Positions 1 through 8,428 of a stretch of 64,000 nt of DNA are shown one piece after another. A model generated the notes under the pieces. It did not search any database. It saw only the letters and a program-made list of their open reading frames with translations, and was not told the origin of the DNA. The stretch's first letter is position 1; each line of letters starts with the position of its first letter. A program made the translations under genes and the position numbers. This DNA is from Phycisphaerales bacterium UBA2421. Its GTDB lineage: Bacteria > Planctomycetota > Phycisphaerae > Tepidisphaerales > Tepidisphaeraceae. The stretch is from contig DDRH01000044.1 of NCBI GenBank assembly GCA_002343075.1, forward strand, positions 28,208-92,207, read 5' to 3'.

Positions 1-897
1 AATCTGCATCCACATGTCGATGTGTTGCGTCGCGTCCACGCTCGTGGGAAATGGCGCGGTGATCGTCAGATTATTGTTCTGGTAACTGCTGTAAATGCTC
101 TTGATCTGCGCTTCGGTGAGGGTGCCAGGATTAAACGGCGGGGTGTTTTCATTGACGATCAACTGCGTAGCGTAAGCATCCCCGCTGCCGTTGAGATGAT
201 AGTTCCCCCCGCCGTGGACAACCTGCGTGCTGCCGAGGCCCATGTCGTAATACTGGTGTTTCCTGAACTGCGAAAAGACGACCGGCTGATTGTCATCGCT
301 GGTGCGCGTGGAGCGGTTGTACTTGTGATCGGTAATCACGCGCACATCGCCTTCGTAGACATATCGCGGGCCGTAATCGCGAGCCCAAACCGAATTCAGC
401 GGCACGGTGAAAAACGTGACCCTGTTCAAATCCGCCCCCGCCGCGGTGAGGATGCTGGTGGCGCTGGACTGAACAGTTGCGCTGGTCACGCCGATGTAGA
501 CGCGCCCCTGCCCTTCCACCGTCACCCGCCTGGTAATCTGCGCCAGGATGCCCGGGCTCGCCGTCGAGCCGCCGAAGCTCAGCCACGAAATCACCAGCCC
601 CTCCATCGGCTCATACTCCGCCACCGGGTCGATTGGCCCGGTCGGTGGCGGGGTGACGGCCTCGGTGGCAGTCCCGCCGAAGCCCGGATTGTCCTTCAAC
701 CACTGTGCCTCGACCGGCGTGAGCGCGCGCGACACCGCGCCATCCGGGTCAAAAACCAGTTGACCATCGACAATAGAAACCCCGTCCGATGAAACACTCA
801 GCAACCGCCGAAATTCCAGCGGTTCAAATGTGCTGCCTGAATGAATTGCCCAAGCCTGTTTGAAGTGACGAGCCGACCGAATACTCATTCTCACCAT
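1..897 (-). CDS. Secreted agmatine deiminase / peptidylarginine deiminase family protein (partial, C-terminus beyond left edge)
   Basis: An open frame runs from an ATG at 897 (a second in-frame ATG is at 888) to base 1 with no stop, so the C-terminus lies outside the window; 299 residues are visible. The middle shows deiminase landmarks: EYEPMEGLVISW near residue 95, VWARDYGPRYV near 170 and a VHGGGNYHLNGSGD stretch near 225. These match the substrate-guanidinium and W-x-R-D-x-GP motifs of the agmatine deiminase/PAD_porph superfamily, which hydrolyses guanidino groups to ureido groups and ammonia. Residues 27-33 read LEFRRLL, the planctomycete LEPR-XLL motif, so the enzyme is probably exported. 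The catalytic C-terminal Cys cannot be seen. The family call is strong; the substrate (agmatine or peptidyl arginine) is not decided. Confidence 0.85.
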   Translation of the reverse strand, partial: MVRMSIRSARHFKQAWAIHSGSTFEPLEFRRLLSVSSDGVSIVDGQLVFDPDGAVSRALTPVEAQWLKDNPGFGGTATEAVTPPPTGPIDPVAEYEPMEGLVISWLSFGGSTASPGILAQITRRVTVEGQGRVYIGVTSATVQSSATSILTAAGADLNRVTFFTVPLNSVWARDYGPRYVYEGDVRVITDHKYNRSTRTSDDNQPVVFSQFRKHQYYDMGLGSTQVVHGGGNYHLNGSGDAYATQLIVNENTPPFNPGTLTEAQIKSIYSSYQNNNLTITAPFPTSVDATQHIDMWMQI

Positions 898-1447
898 CCG
901 TTGTTAACAGCGGCGCAAATGGTACGGAATTTCTCGACCGCATGAAAGAAAAATCACCCGCTACCCGCCCAGGCCCGCAGGCCAACCCGCAGAATCGCCC
1001 CGACGGTGGGATTCTTCCGATTTTGTCGTCACAAACAGGCGACAGCGCAGCGCGCCCTTTCGCGACGCCTCAAAATCTTTCCGGCATGCCGATGCCAAAA
1101 ACACCGATTCGCGAACGCGCGCTGCGCAAAACGCGCGCGCCTGGCGCAACGGCGGGGATAGGGGAGAAGGAGGTCCATCATGCCAGAGACATTCAAGAAT
1201 CAGACGTCCCGGCGGCTTCATCGTGGGTACCGCTTTCGCGCCGCGGGCGCCGCTGCGCTCGCGAGTGCCCGACGATGCCCGGAAATGCCCGATTTTTGAA
1301 AATAGGTGAATCTACGGTGTGTCCCGGGTGGAATCCTAAAGCGAGGTGTTGCGGGAAACGACTCAAGCATCGGCGGAACAATGATTTACAGCGCGCCGGC
1401 TCGGCTCGCTGGTTGAGAATCGACCCTTCCACTGCAACAATTGAACT
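898..1447. other. Intergenic region without a convincing gene
   Basis: This spacer lies between two divergently read genes. Long open frames in it have arginine/proline-rich compositions typical of GC-rich non-coding frames. The only translational signal I see is a perfect AAGGAGGT five bases before an ATG at 1180, listed separately. Promoters for both flanking genes must lie here, but no clear -35/-10 pair was assigned. Confidence 0.5.
1180..1299 (+). CDS. Candidate 39-residue basic peptide with an ideal ribosome-binding site
   Basis: The ATG at 1180 is preceded by AAGGAGGT with a five-base gap, the best Shine-Dalgarno match in this part of the window. The frame gives a 39-residue basic peptide starting MPETFKNQTSRR and ending at a TGA at 1297. 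I recognise no family and it has no signal peptide. It could be a real small protein, a leader peptide, or chance. Only the ribosome-binding site supports it. Confidence 0.25.
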   Translation: MPETFKNQTSRRLHRGYRFRAAGAAALASARRCPEMPDF

Positions 1448-2284
1448 ATGAAGTGCACCAATCTCTCAATCGTGCTGCTGACCTTCGCGGCGTTTTTGCA
1501 ATCGGGCGCGATCGCGCAGGCGCCGGCCATCCCCCCCGACGCCGACGGTGCGCCCGCGGCGCTCAAAGGCTCGCCGCGGCATGGCGAGTGGGTGGACATC
1601 GACTTGCCCGGATCGGAAGCCAAGATCAGGAGTTACGTCGTTTATCCCGAACGCCCGGGCAAAGCCCCGGTGGTGCTCGTGATTCATGAAATCTTCGGGC
1701 TGACCGACTGGGTGCGCGCCGTAGCCGATCAACTCGCTGCCGAAGGGTTCATCGCGGTTGCGCCCGACATGCTCAGCGGGATGGGGCCTGGCGGCGGTGG
1801 GACCGAGGCATTCGATGGCGACAAGGTCCGCGAGGCGATTCGAGCCATCAGCGCTGACGATGTCGCTCAAAGACTCAACGCCGTCCGCACCTACGCCCAC
1901 GCACTTCCGGCGGCGGCGGGGAAAACCGGCGTCGTCGGATATTGCTGGGGCGGAACCCAGGTCTGGAACTACGCCATCCGACAGACCGAACTCGACGCCG
2001 CAGTCGTCTACTACGGCAGCGGCCCGGCAGAGGCTTCAGACTATGAGAAGATCGCCTGCCCCGTACTCGGGCTTTACGGACAGGACGACGCTCGCGTGAA
2101 TGCCACCATCGAAAACAGCGAGAACGCGATGGCGAAAGCCGAGAAGTCCTTCGTCAAACATATGTATGACGGCGCCGGACATGGCTTCCTCAGGCAGCAA
2201 TCGGGCCGGGATGGCGCAAATGCCAGGGCCGCGGCAGAGGCATGGTCGCGCACAATCGTATTTTTCCGAAGTCACTTGGAATAG
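1448..2284 (+). CDS. Exported dienelactone hydrolase family protein
   Basis: This is a 278-residue alpha/beta hydrolase with an N-terminal signal peptide (hydrophobic core about residues 7-24). It carries the full dienelactone-hydrolase triad: nucleophile Cys in GYCWGG near residue 164, Asp in GQDDARV near 211 and His in GAGHGF near 242. The oxyanion-side motif VLVIHEIFGL near 75-84 is also typical. Family members open dienelactone or related ester/lactone substrates. The export signal suggests a periplasmic or surface role rather than cytosolic chlorocatechol breakdown. It lies 18 bases before a small membrane protein on the same strand and probably shares its transcript. The substrate is unknown. 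Confidence 0.88.
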   Translation: MKCTNLSIVLLTFAAFLQSGAIAQAPAIPPDADGAPAALKGSPRHGEWVDIDLPGSEAKIRSYVVYPERPGKAPVVLVIHEIFGLTDWVRAVADQLAAEGFIAVAPDMLSGMGPGGGGTEAFDGDKVREAIRAISADDVAQRLNAVRTYAHALPAAAGKTGVVGYCWGGTQVWNYAIRQTELDAAVVYYGSGPAEASDYEKIACPVLGLYGQDDARVNATIENSENAMAKAEKSFVKHMYDGAGHGFLRQQSGRDGANARAAAEAWSRTIVFFRSHLE

Positions 2285-2302
2285 ACGCACACGGAGCTGC
2301 CG

Positions 2303-2476
2303 ATGGACGATCTGCAAAAACGCGACGCGCCAAAACGCGTCATGCCCTGGCTGGCAATGATCGCCGGCGTGGCGCTGCTGCTGCTCGAAATGAGCCAGGG
2401 AAACCTCGTCTCGTTCTGGTCGGCGGTCGGGCTGTTTACCATCGTGCTGGCAGTGGTCGAACTCGTGCGCCGATGA
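2303..2476 (+). CDS. Small two-helix membrane protein (57 aa)
   Basis: The frame starts at an ATG 18 bases after the dienelactone hydrolase stop, with GGAG about eight bases upstream. The 57-residue product has a charged N-terminus (MDDLQKRDAPKR), then two hydrophobic stretches, about residues 14-28 and 35-53, and ends VELVRR. It looks like a small hairpin integral membrane protein. No family is recognised. Its position suggests co-transcription with the upstream hydrolase. Confidence 0.6.
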   Translation: MDDLQKRDAPKRVMPWLAMIAGVALLLLEMSQGNLVSFWSAVGLFTIVLAVVELVRR

Positions 2477-2500
2477 CAGCAGCTAGCTCTTCTGCCGGGT

Positions 2501-3853
2501 TCAGCGCGGGTCGATGCGGTAAACAGTGCCCCCGCTGCCAGCCTGGTAGGCATATGCGTCGCCGCTTGTGACAAAGACCCGGCCACGCGCATCGACGAGG
2601 ACATTCTCACTTTTCATCTTCGGATTGGAGGTGAGCACGGCAAGGTCAGCCCACGGCGGCGACGCACCGGTTCGGCCGTCAAAAATAACCTGCGGGTTCG
2701 GGCGAAACCGATACACACGGCTCGGCTGGGCGCTGATGACATACAAATCGCCGTCGGGGCCGAAGGCCATGTCGGTGAGGTTGGCGCTCTTTCGGGTTGC
2801 AGGGTTAAATGGGTCAAACAGCGCCACCACTTCGCCGACGATTGGCCGGGCAATCTCGCCGTCGGGCGACATCGCGATCCTAACGATCGCGCTGCTGGTG
2901 CGATAGCCGATGTAGAGGTAGCCGTCGTGGTACGCGAGCATGCTGTGGCCGAGCAATCGCGTGGGCGCGTTCACCTGCGATCGGGGCTTCAATGGGACAC
3001 TCGCACCGCCGGCCTGGAAGTTGGTGAGGTGAATCTCTTCTCCCAGAATCCACTCGCTCACCGGCGCGGGCGCTGAAGGATCGGCAGCAATCTGGCGGAG
3101 GTCGTAACGGGTCATCAGGCTGTTGTCTTTGGCCACCGCGTAGAGCCACGTGCCGACGACAAGGCAGTTGTTCGGCCCATTCAGCCAGCCGTGCGGCGGC
3201 GGAAACGAGGTGACGTCATGATGCGGATAGATTCCACCCTTCTCGATGTCGTGCTTCTCGACGACATGCCACTGTTTCGTGCGCATGTCGAAACGATGCA
3301 CTCCATCGGAGAGGTTTTTACTGAACACGCTGCCCTTGCCCTCGGGCTTATCGATACCGCTGAAGGCGCAAAGGAAAAAGTTCTGCGTCGCCGGGTCATA
3401 GCGCAGGCCGCAGTAGGGCCGATCGGTCTCGCGGTCGCGCGCGGGTGGGTTTGCGGCGCGATCAAACAGCTTGAACGGCGGCTCGGTGGGGGCTGCGACG
3501 ACCGCACCATTGGCGCGCACAGGTTCCGAGACTGCATCCCCGCCAATCGGTTCGGAGATGTCTGGGTCGACCAGGAAAATCGTCCCCGCCTGGTCGTCGA
3601 TCGCGGCGTCGGTGCCGCCGGACTCGCGCACGCGTCCGCGCGCCAGCACGGCGAGCTTGCCATCGAGAATGGCCAGCCCGCGCGGAAATGGCACCGCGGT
3701 CGTCACACGATGCACCCGCCCGGGGGTCACGCTCTCGATCCGCCCGCCGGCAAATGTCTGACCCGCATCCAGTGGAGCGACGGCCGTGTCGGGTGCGCGG
3801 CCGATCGAGCAACCTGCGACGACGAGAAGCGGCAGGACAAGAAGGAGTCGCAT
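2501..3853 (-). CDS. Lipoprotein with beta-propeller (NHL/SMP-like) repeats
   Basis: The start is placed at the ATG at 3853, because it gives a lipoprotein signal peptide, MRLLLVLPLLVVAGCS, with the lipobox Cys at residue 13. A longer frame reaches 3964 but adds an unlikely leader. The mature part (450 residues in all) repeats blade-like segments such as GLAILDGKLAVLARG, LAYHDGYLYIGYR and DMAFGPDGDLYVISA, and ends GGTVYRIDP. That pattern is typical of NHL or SMP-30/gluconolactonase-like propellers. It is probably anchored in a membrane. The function is unknown and no catalytic residues can be assigned. It converges with the small membrane gene upstream (24-base gap). Confidence 0.7.
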   Translation of the reverse strand: MRLLLVLPLLVVAGCSIGRAPDTAVAPLDAGQTFAGGRIESVTPGRVHRVTTAVPFPRGLAILDGKLAVLARGRVRESGGTDAAIDDQAGTIFLVDPDISEPIGGDAVSEPVRANGAVVAAPTEPPFKLFDRAANPPARDRETDRPYCGLRYDPATQNFFLCAFSGIDKPEGKGSVFSKNLSDGVHRFDMRTKQWHVVEKHDIEKGGIYPHHDVTSFPPPHGWLNGPNNCLVVGTWLYAVAKDNSLMTRYDLRQIAADPSAPAPVSEWILGEEIHLTNFQAGGASVPLKPRSQVNAPTRLLGHSMLAYHDGYLYIGYRTSSAIVRIAMSPDGEIARPIVGEVVALFDPFNPATRKSANLTDMAFGPDGDLYVISAQPSRVYRFRPNPQVIFDGRTGASPPWADLAVLTSNPKMKSENVLVDARGRVFVTSGDAYAYQAGSGGTVYRIDPR

Positions 3854-4010
3854 GATCCGAAGGATAAGTGCATCCGCACAAATTACAAGTCCGACTCGGC
3901 ACCGTACGACGTAATACGGGGTAGAGTGCCAGGCAGGGAAAATTCTAGAATCTTGGCCCTTCATCTCCGGCGATTGCGCACAGGGGGATGAGACATTGGA
4001 GCAAAACTTT

Positions 4011-5279
4011 ATGCGATCGTCGTTTGGATGGGCTTGCGCGTGGTTTCTGTCGGCCGGGCTTTTCGGGTTGGCCCGGGGCGGAGTGAGTGAACTGATGCTG
4101 CACCGCGCGCTGTTGAGTCAGCCCGCTGCCGCACCGGCGCCGCGTGCGGCGGAAGCACCCTTTCCTGCCTGGATGATACCGGCCACGCGCATCTCGTGGT
4201 ATGTCGGCTCGGCAAGCATACCCGGGATGTCGCAGTCGGCGGTGCAGGACGACAACGGCAACTGGGTCGATCCGCAGACCGGCCGGCGCTATGCCAACGC
4301 AGACAACCCCGCCACCGCCGGCGCGGGAGTGCTGCAGTTTGATCTATTGCAGGCATCAAACAACTTTGTGGCCGTCAGCGCGCGCAACTGGCTCACGCTC
4401 GATGTCAACGGTTCGCTTACATCCAGCTTCATCACCGGCTATGCGGGCGATGCGAGATCGATCGGCGACTACTGGATGAACCCCGCGGTGCTGCTGGCCA
4501 TGCCGGAGCAAAACGAAGGCGGGCTGATCGTCCGCCGGCGCGACTATCCGCTTAATGGCCGCAACTACAAAGCCATTGCCATTCAGAACAGCGCCGGCGG
4601 AAGTTATCAGCGGATGACTTATGATCTCGAAACCGGGCTTTTACTGGTCGGCAGCGGGCGCACAGTGGGCGCGGCGCAGCGGCAGATCGGCCCGAATGGA
4701 CAGATCTTCACCGGCGAGGGCGTGACGACGATTACCTCAACCGTCCTCCAGGACCTGCGCCAGATGCAACTGCCATGGGCCAACGACCCGGCACCCAACT
4801 TTGTGAGACAAAACTGGCAGGCACAATACAAGGGCACGCACGCGACTGCGATCCCCGGCACGGAGGGGCTGAACATCCCGCCGAGCCAGTTGGATGTGGT
4901 GGCAACCGCTACAAGAGTTGACGAGCGCGCCGTGGTGCTGAAATATCAGACCAGCGTGCAGGCCCCCTACGCGCAGCCGCAACAGAGCGAAACCGCGCGC
5001 TGTACCGGAGCAGCAATGATCGGTGGGCTTTGGATCAACCCGCGCTCGCTGGCCCAACTGCAGCCCGGCGCCGTGATCGACGAAGACCGAATCACGCGGG
5101 TGCGCACAAGCTTCGTCGGAGTGCAGAACAATATAGCTACAATTGTAGAACAAAGTGTAAACGACTCGATGGCCTACTCCTACGACATGCAGTCGGGGCT
5201 GCTGGTGGGCGCGGCATCGCAACAGAAAAGTGGCGTGGCGACCATGACGGCGCAGGTGCAGTTGGTCGGACAGCGGTAG
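4011..5279 (+). CDS. Exported hypothetical protein
   Basis: The ATG at 4011 has GGAG nine bases upstream and begins MRSSFGWACAWFLSAGLFGLARGG, a signal peptide; a TTG at 3996 is an in-frame alternative. The 422-residue product has no motif I recognise. It contains segments like VGSGRTVGAAQRQIGPNGQIF and QSGLLVGAASQQ, where similar short phrases recur (YDLETGLLLVG, YDMQSGLLVGA), suggesting an internal duplication of a beta-rich unit. One Cys in the mature part may be isolated. It ends three bases before the convergent oxidoreductase gene. Confidence 0.6.
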   Translation: MRSSFGWACAWFLSAGLFGLARGGVSELMLHRALLSQPAAAPAPRAAEAPFPAWMIPATRISWYVGSASIPGMSQSAVQDDNGNWVDPQTGRRYANADNPATAGAGVLQFDLLQASNNFVAVSARNWLTLDVNGSLTSSFITGYAGDARSIGDYWMNPAVLLAMPEQNEGGLIVRRRDYPLNGRNYKAIAIQNSAGGSYQRMTYDLETGLLLVGSGRTVGAAQRQIGPNGQIFTGEGVTTITSTVLQDLRQMQLPWANDPAPNFVRQNWQAQYKGTHATAIPGTEGLNIPPSQLDVVATATRVDERAVVLKYQTSVQAPYAQPQQSETARCTGAAMIGGLWINPRSLAQLQPGAVIDEDRITRVRTSFVGVQNNIATIVEQSVNDSMAYSYDMQSGLLVGAASQQKSGVATMTAQVQLVGQR

Positions 5280-5282
5280 CGG

Positions 5283-6308
5283 TCATGCCAGCATGTCGGC
5301 GACGCAAACCGTGGCGCCCGTTTCGGCACTGCGCACCGCGGCCATGATCGTGCCGAAGCTTTGCAGGTTATCAACCCCGCTGGTGGCCCCCGGCTGACCC
5401 GTGCGAATGGAGGTTGCAAAGGAATGAAGCAGCGCCAGCTGGTTTTCACGCTCCACCGGCGGGACGGCGACATCTTCGATCGCGGTGTCGTCCTGAAACC
5501 CGCGCGAGCTCCGCGCGATTGAGAGCCGGTCGTAGCTCCAGTGAAGCGAGCCGCCGGCGCACTGAATGCGCCAGTCGCCATTCCAACTGGTGTTGCGACC
5601 ACATGCCGACCAGTCGCCGCTATAGGTGAAGGGAATGTTGCCTTCGAGGGTCAGCATCATCTTCAATCCCGGATTGTGCTGGTACCAGCTCCATGGTGGG
5701 CGAAACGTCTGCGCAAAAACTGCGACAACATTACGGCCGGTGAGATAGCGGAGCAGATCGACATGGTGAATCGCCATATCAACCAGCAGCACATGGGGCA
5801 TCGCCTCGCGAAAGGTGCCGGTAAAGTCGGCAGGGATATAAAAATCGATGTGCCCGTGACCCACGGCTCCAACCCGCTCCGCGGCGATGAGCGAGCGAAG
5901 GTGCGCCGGGATTTTCGCGTAGCGGTAGTTCTGGGCAACAAGCAGTTGGCGATCGGCCTGCCGCGCCAGTTCAACCATCGCGCGCGACGAGGCGATCGTG
6001 TCGGCCAATGGTTTTTCAGTCATCACATGCAGGCCTGCGGCGAAGGCAAGCCGCGCGTGTTCGAGGTGGACGCTCGGCGGGGTGACTGTCAACAAGGCAT
6101 CGGCCGGCACGGCGGCGATGGCATCGGCAAGCTGGGTGAATCGCCGCGCCGGGGGGACGCCAAGCTGTTCACCGACGGCGTGCAGTGTGACCGGATTGAG
6201 GTCAACGAGCGCGGCGTGTTCAAAGTCGGGCGACTGCGGCACCGAGCGCGTGGCCCAGCCCTTTCCATATCCAGCAACGCCGGCCTGGATCAACCGAAGC
6301 TTGCTCAT
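5283..6308 (-). CDS. Gfo/Idh/MocA family NAD(P)-dependent oxidoreductase
   Basis: The 341-residue protein starts with a Rossmann fold (LRLIQAGVAGYGKGWA), has the signature TEKPLA near residue 98 and a C-terminal alpha/beta domain with HHVDLLRYL near 180, as in Gfo/Idh/MocA dehydrogenases acting on sugars or inositols. The sugar substrate is not evident. The ATG at 6308 overlaps the TGA of the upstream gene (TGATG), so translation is probably coupled. A GTG one codon earlier (6311) is possible. No signal peptide, so cytosolic. Confidence 0.88.
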   Translation of the reverse strand: MSKLRLIQAGVAGYGKGWATRSVPQSPDFEHAALVDLNPVTLHAVGEQLGVPPARRFTQLADAIAAVPADALLTVTPPSVHLEHARLAFAAGLHVMTEKPLADTIASSRAMVELARQADRQLLVAQNYRYAKIPAHLRSLIAAERVGAVGHGHIDFYIPADFTGTFREAMPHVLLVDMAIHHVDLLRYLTGRNVVAVFAQTFRPPWSWYQHNPGLKMMLTLEGNIPFTYSGDWSACGRNTSWNGDWRIQCAGGSLHWSYDRLSIARSSRGFQDDTAIEDVAVPPVERENQLALLHSFATSIRTGQPGATSGVDNLQSFGTIMAAVRSAETGATVCVADMLA

Positions 6309-6667
6309 CACCGCCGATACTTACGGACGAGCGCGATGAATGCAAATGCACCCATCGTCCCCAGCGCCGGCAAGACCGCCGGGGGCAACGGGATGGCAAG
6401 CGTGGTCTGCACCGCGGCGGCCGAGGAGAATCCTGACGAGGGGAGATCGCGCGCGGGCATGGAAAGCTCGGTCACCCAGCGGTCCGGAACCTCCACCGCC
6501 GTCAGATCAACAATCGGCGCAGGCAAAACCTCCGCCGTCTTCATGACGGGCTGCATCAGGGATTCATGCTCCGAATCGGTCGAGAGTCGAACCGGGCCCG
6601 AGTGAAGTTGACTGGCTGCCCCCAGAACCAACGCTCCTACCCACAAGCGAGCGGCTGGCCTGTTCAT
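6308..6667 (-). CDS. Small exported protein with VPLPA-CTERM-like tail
   Basis: The start at 6667 is chosen because AGGT lies five bases before that ATG; an ATG at 6679 is in frame. The 119-residue product has a signal peptide (RLWVGALVLGAASQLHSG). It ends with IPLPPAVLPALGTMGAFAFIALVRKYRR split across a Pro-rich motif, a hydrophobic helix and a basic tail. That architecture is the VPLPA-CTERM/PEP-CTERM sorting signal read by exosortase-type enzymes. The middle is featureless. It overlaps the oxidoreductase start by three bases, an odd partner for a surface protein. Confidence 0.6.
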   Translation of the reverse strand: MNRPAARLWVGALVLGAASQLHSGPVRLSTDSEHESLMQPVMKTAEVLPAPIVDLTAVEVPDRWVTELSMPARDLPSSGFSSAAAVQTTLAIPLPPAVLPALGTMGAFAFIALVRKYRR

Positions 6668-6892
6668 GGTGTACCTCATTGCTGCAACAACCCAAACGTC
6701 TCAATGCACCGGCTGTATTGGAGCAGCGCGACCGATAATCAGTCAACAACTTTTTCACTACAAAACAGGCCGAAAAGTTTGGCGATTCAACGAATCTTGG
6801 AGCACTCCACTTGACGATCTAAGCCGAGACCAATTTTGTACTTAATGACGTGTGAAAGCCCACATTGCCTTCGCTCGATAGTGTCCCGCGCT

Positions 6893-8389
6893 TCACTCTC
6901 CCGGGAGTGGCGCGACCGTCGACGCCACTCCCCTGACGCTTACCAGCCACGCGCGCCGGTCCGGATAGTACCGCTGCAGGTCGAGATTCCTCTCCCCCAT
7001 ATCGCGCGCGAAGACGACTTGCTGGCGATCAATCTCGGCCGTGTTGGCGACCCATTCAAAAATTGTCTGCGCGCCGACTTCATAGCGAATGAACACCAGA
7101 TGTCCCCCGCCGAGTTGGTGCAGTTGTTGGATGAGGTCCTGCCGAGCGATTCCAGCGATCGATGGCGTCGTGATCAGCGCGCGAACAGACATTCCAATTG
7201 TCAGCGATTGTATCACGAAGACGACAATCACCCCGGTCGCTCCCAACATACCCCGCGCCCAGAGCGCTCGCATTCCAACCGCGGCGATACCGAAGAACAG
7301 GGGCGCGAGCACGCCGAGATAGTGCGGTCGAAACCACGGCGTGATCAAGAAATGTATCGCCGGCAGGATCGCACACACGCACACCGCCAGCCAGAGTTCG
7401 CGACGGCGAGAAAGCGCCATCGCCACCGCCACGGGCACCACGGCAGCCGGCGGCCACAGCCAGCCGCGGCCAATCTCGCGCAGCTTCCGGCCTACTCCCG
7501 CCGCGAAGTTAGTCAGTCCAAGCTGCGATTCCCATTCATCTGTCTCGGCCTGCAGGTGAAACCGCGCGAGCGCCTCATGGCGGTACGCAGCAGGAACCGC
7601 CCTTGGCGATTGCCACCAGAACAACGGTGCGTTCATGTACTGCGCAGCGTGCTCGGCGTAGGGCATGCGCAGGACATCACCTACGACCCGGTGATTGTAG
7701 TAGAGCATCCACACACCGATCGACAGCAACACTACACCGGTTGCAAACGCACACCTCTTCCACGCGCCGTTGGCGAGCGCGCCCGGCCTCACGATCCACA
7801 ATGCCGAGAGCGCGCACAGCAACACCAGCAGCAGGCCTTCGAGTGGCCGACAGTTTGCGAGCATACCAATCCCAGCCGATGCGATGACCGCATCTCGCCA
7901 CCCGCCCCGCCGAATCACCCGAATCGCCCCGCCCAAGAAGACACCGCTTGCGAGCAGTGCCGCGCCGCCGCCCCAGTAGTTCTGGCTCCAGCCGAACACG
8001 AGCGGATGCGTCGCCGCCAGTGCGCCGCCCACAAATGCCCACCGCGCGGGCAACATGGCGCAGAGCATCCATGTGATCGCAGCGCAACCGAGCGCCATCG
8101 TGCCGATGACTCCGTAGATCGGACTGCCAAGCACTTGCCCCACGGCGAGTGTCGCCCCTTGCAGCGGGGGAAACTTGGCGGCGTAAGTCGGCTGTTGCAA
8201 CACATGCATCGTTTCAAAGAACTGCCAGTGTGCGTGCGGCGGATTGGCGAGCCGGCCGCGCGCGAACGTGTCGGCCTGTAGCAGGTACGCCCATTCATCA
8301 TGCACGATTGGTCCGGGCAGCAAGTCGAGAACCGTTGGAATCGACAACACTGCGAGCGCGATGAGAAACGTGATGATGATGGGCCGCAT
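6893..8389 (-). CDS. GT-C (ArnT/PMT-like) polytopic membrane glycosyltransferase family protein
   Basis: The start at 8389 (MRPIIITFLIALAVLSIP) gives a first transmembrane helix. The longer frame to 8743 crosses the divergent neighbour and is unlikely. The 498-residue product has about ten hydrophobic helices and, after helix 1, the acidic loop motif PGPIVHDEWAYLLQADTF, the D-E signature of GT-C enzymes using polyprenyl-phosphate sugars. Such proteins add sugars to lipids or proteins on the outer face of the inner membrane. The acceptor is unknown. It is head-to-head with another GT-C protein and may work with it. Confidence 0.7.
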   Translation of the reverse strand: MRPIIITFLIALAVLSIPTVLDLLPGPIVHDEWAYLLQADTFARGRLANPPHAHWQFFETMHVLQQPTYAAKFPPLQGATLAVGQVLGSPIYGVIGTMALGCAAITWMLCAMLPARWAFVGGALAATHPLVFGWSQNYWGGGAALLASGVFLGGAIRVIRRGGWRDAVIASAGIGMLANCRPLEGLLLVLLCALSALWIVRPGALANGAWKRCAFATGVVLLSIGVWMLYYNHRVVGDVLRMPYAEHAAQYMNAPLFWWQSPRAVPAAYRHEALARFHLQAETDEWESQLGLTNFAAGVGRKLREIGRGWLWPPAAVVPVAVAMALSRRRELWLAVCVCAILPAIHFLITPWFRPHYLGVLAPLFFGIAAVGMRALWARGMLGATGVIVVFVIQSLTIGMSVRALITTPSIAGIARQDLIQQLHQLGGGHLVFIRYEVGAQTIFEWVANTAEIDRQQVVFARDMGERNLDLQRYYPDRRAWLVSVRGVASTVAPLPGE

Positions 8390-8428
8390 TTGCACACTGA
8401 GTCTACCGCGCCGATACTCGCCGGCCGA

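Noticed and set aside
942..1451. 169-codon open frame before the dienelactone hydrolase
   Set aside because: Arg/Pro-rich, no ribosome-binding site, overlaps the start of a clear gene; looks like a GC-rich chance frame.
4619..5222. Minus-strand frames inside the exported hypothetical gene (4011-5279)
   Set aside because: Lack ribosome-binding sites and any recognisable domain; the + strand gene has a signal peptide and a good start.
6836..8281. 481-codon frame on the + strand opposite the GT-C gene
   Set aside because: It is antisense to a gene with clear transmembrane and GT-C motifs; its composition (His/Arg/Gln-rich) is that of a shadow frame.
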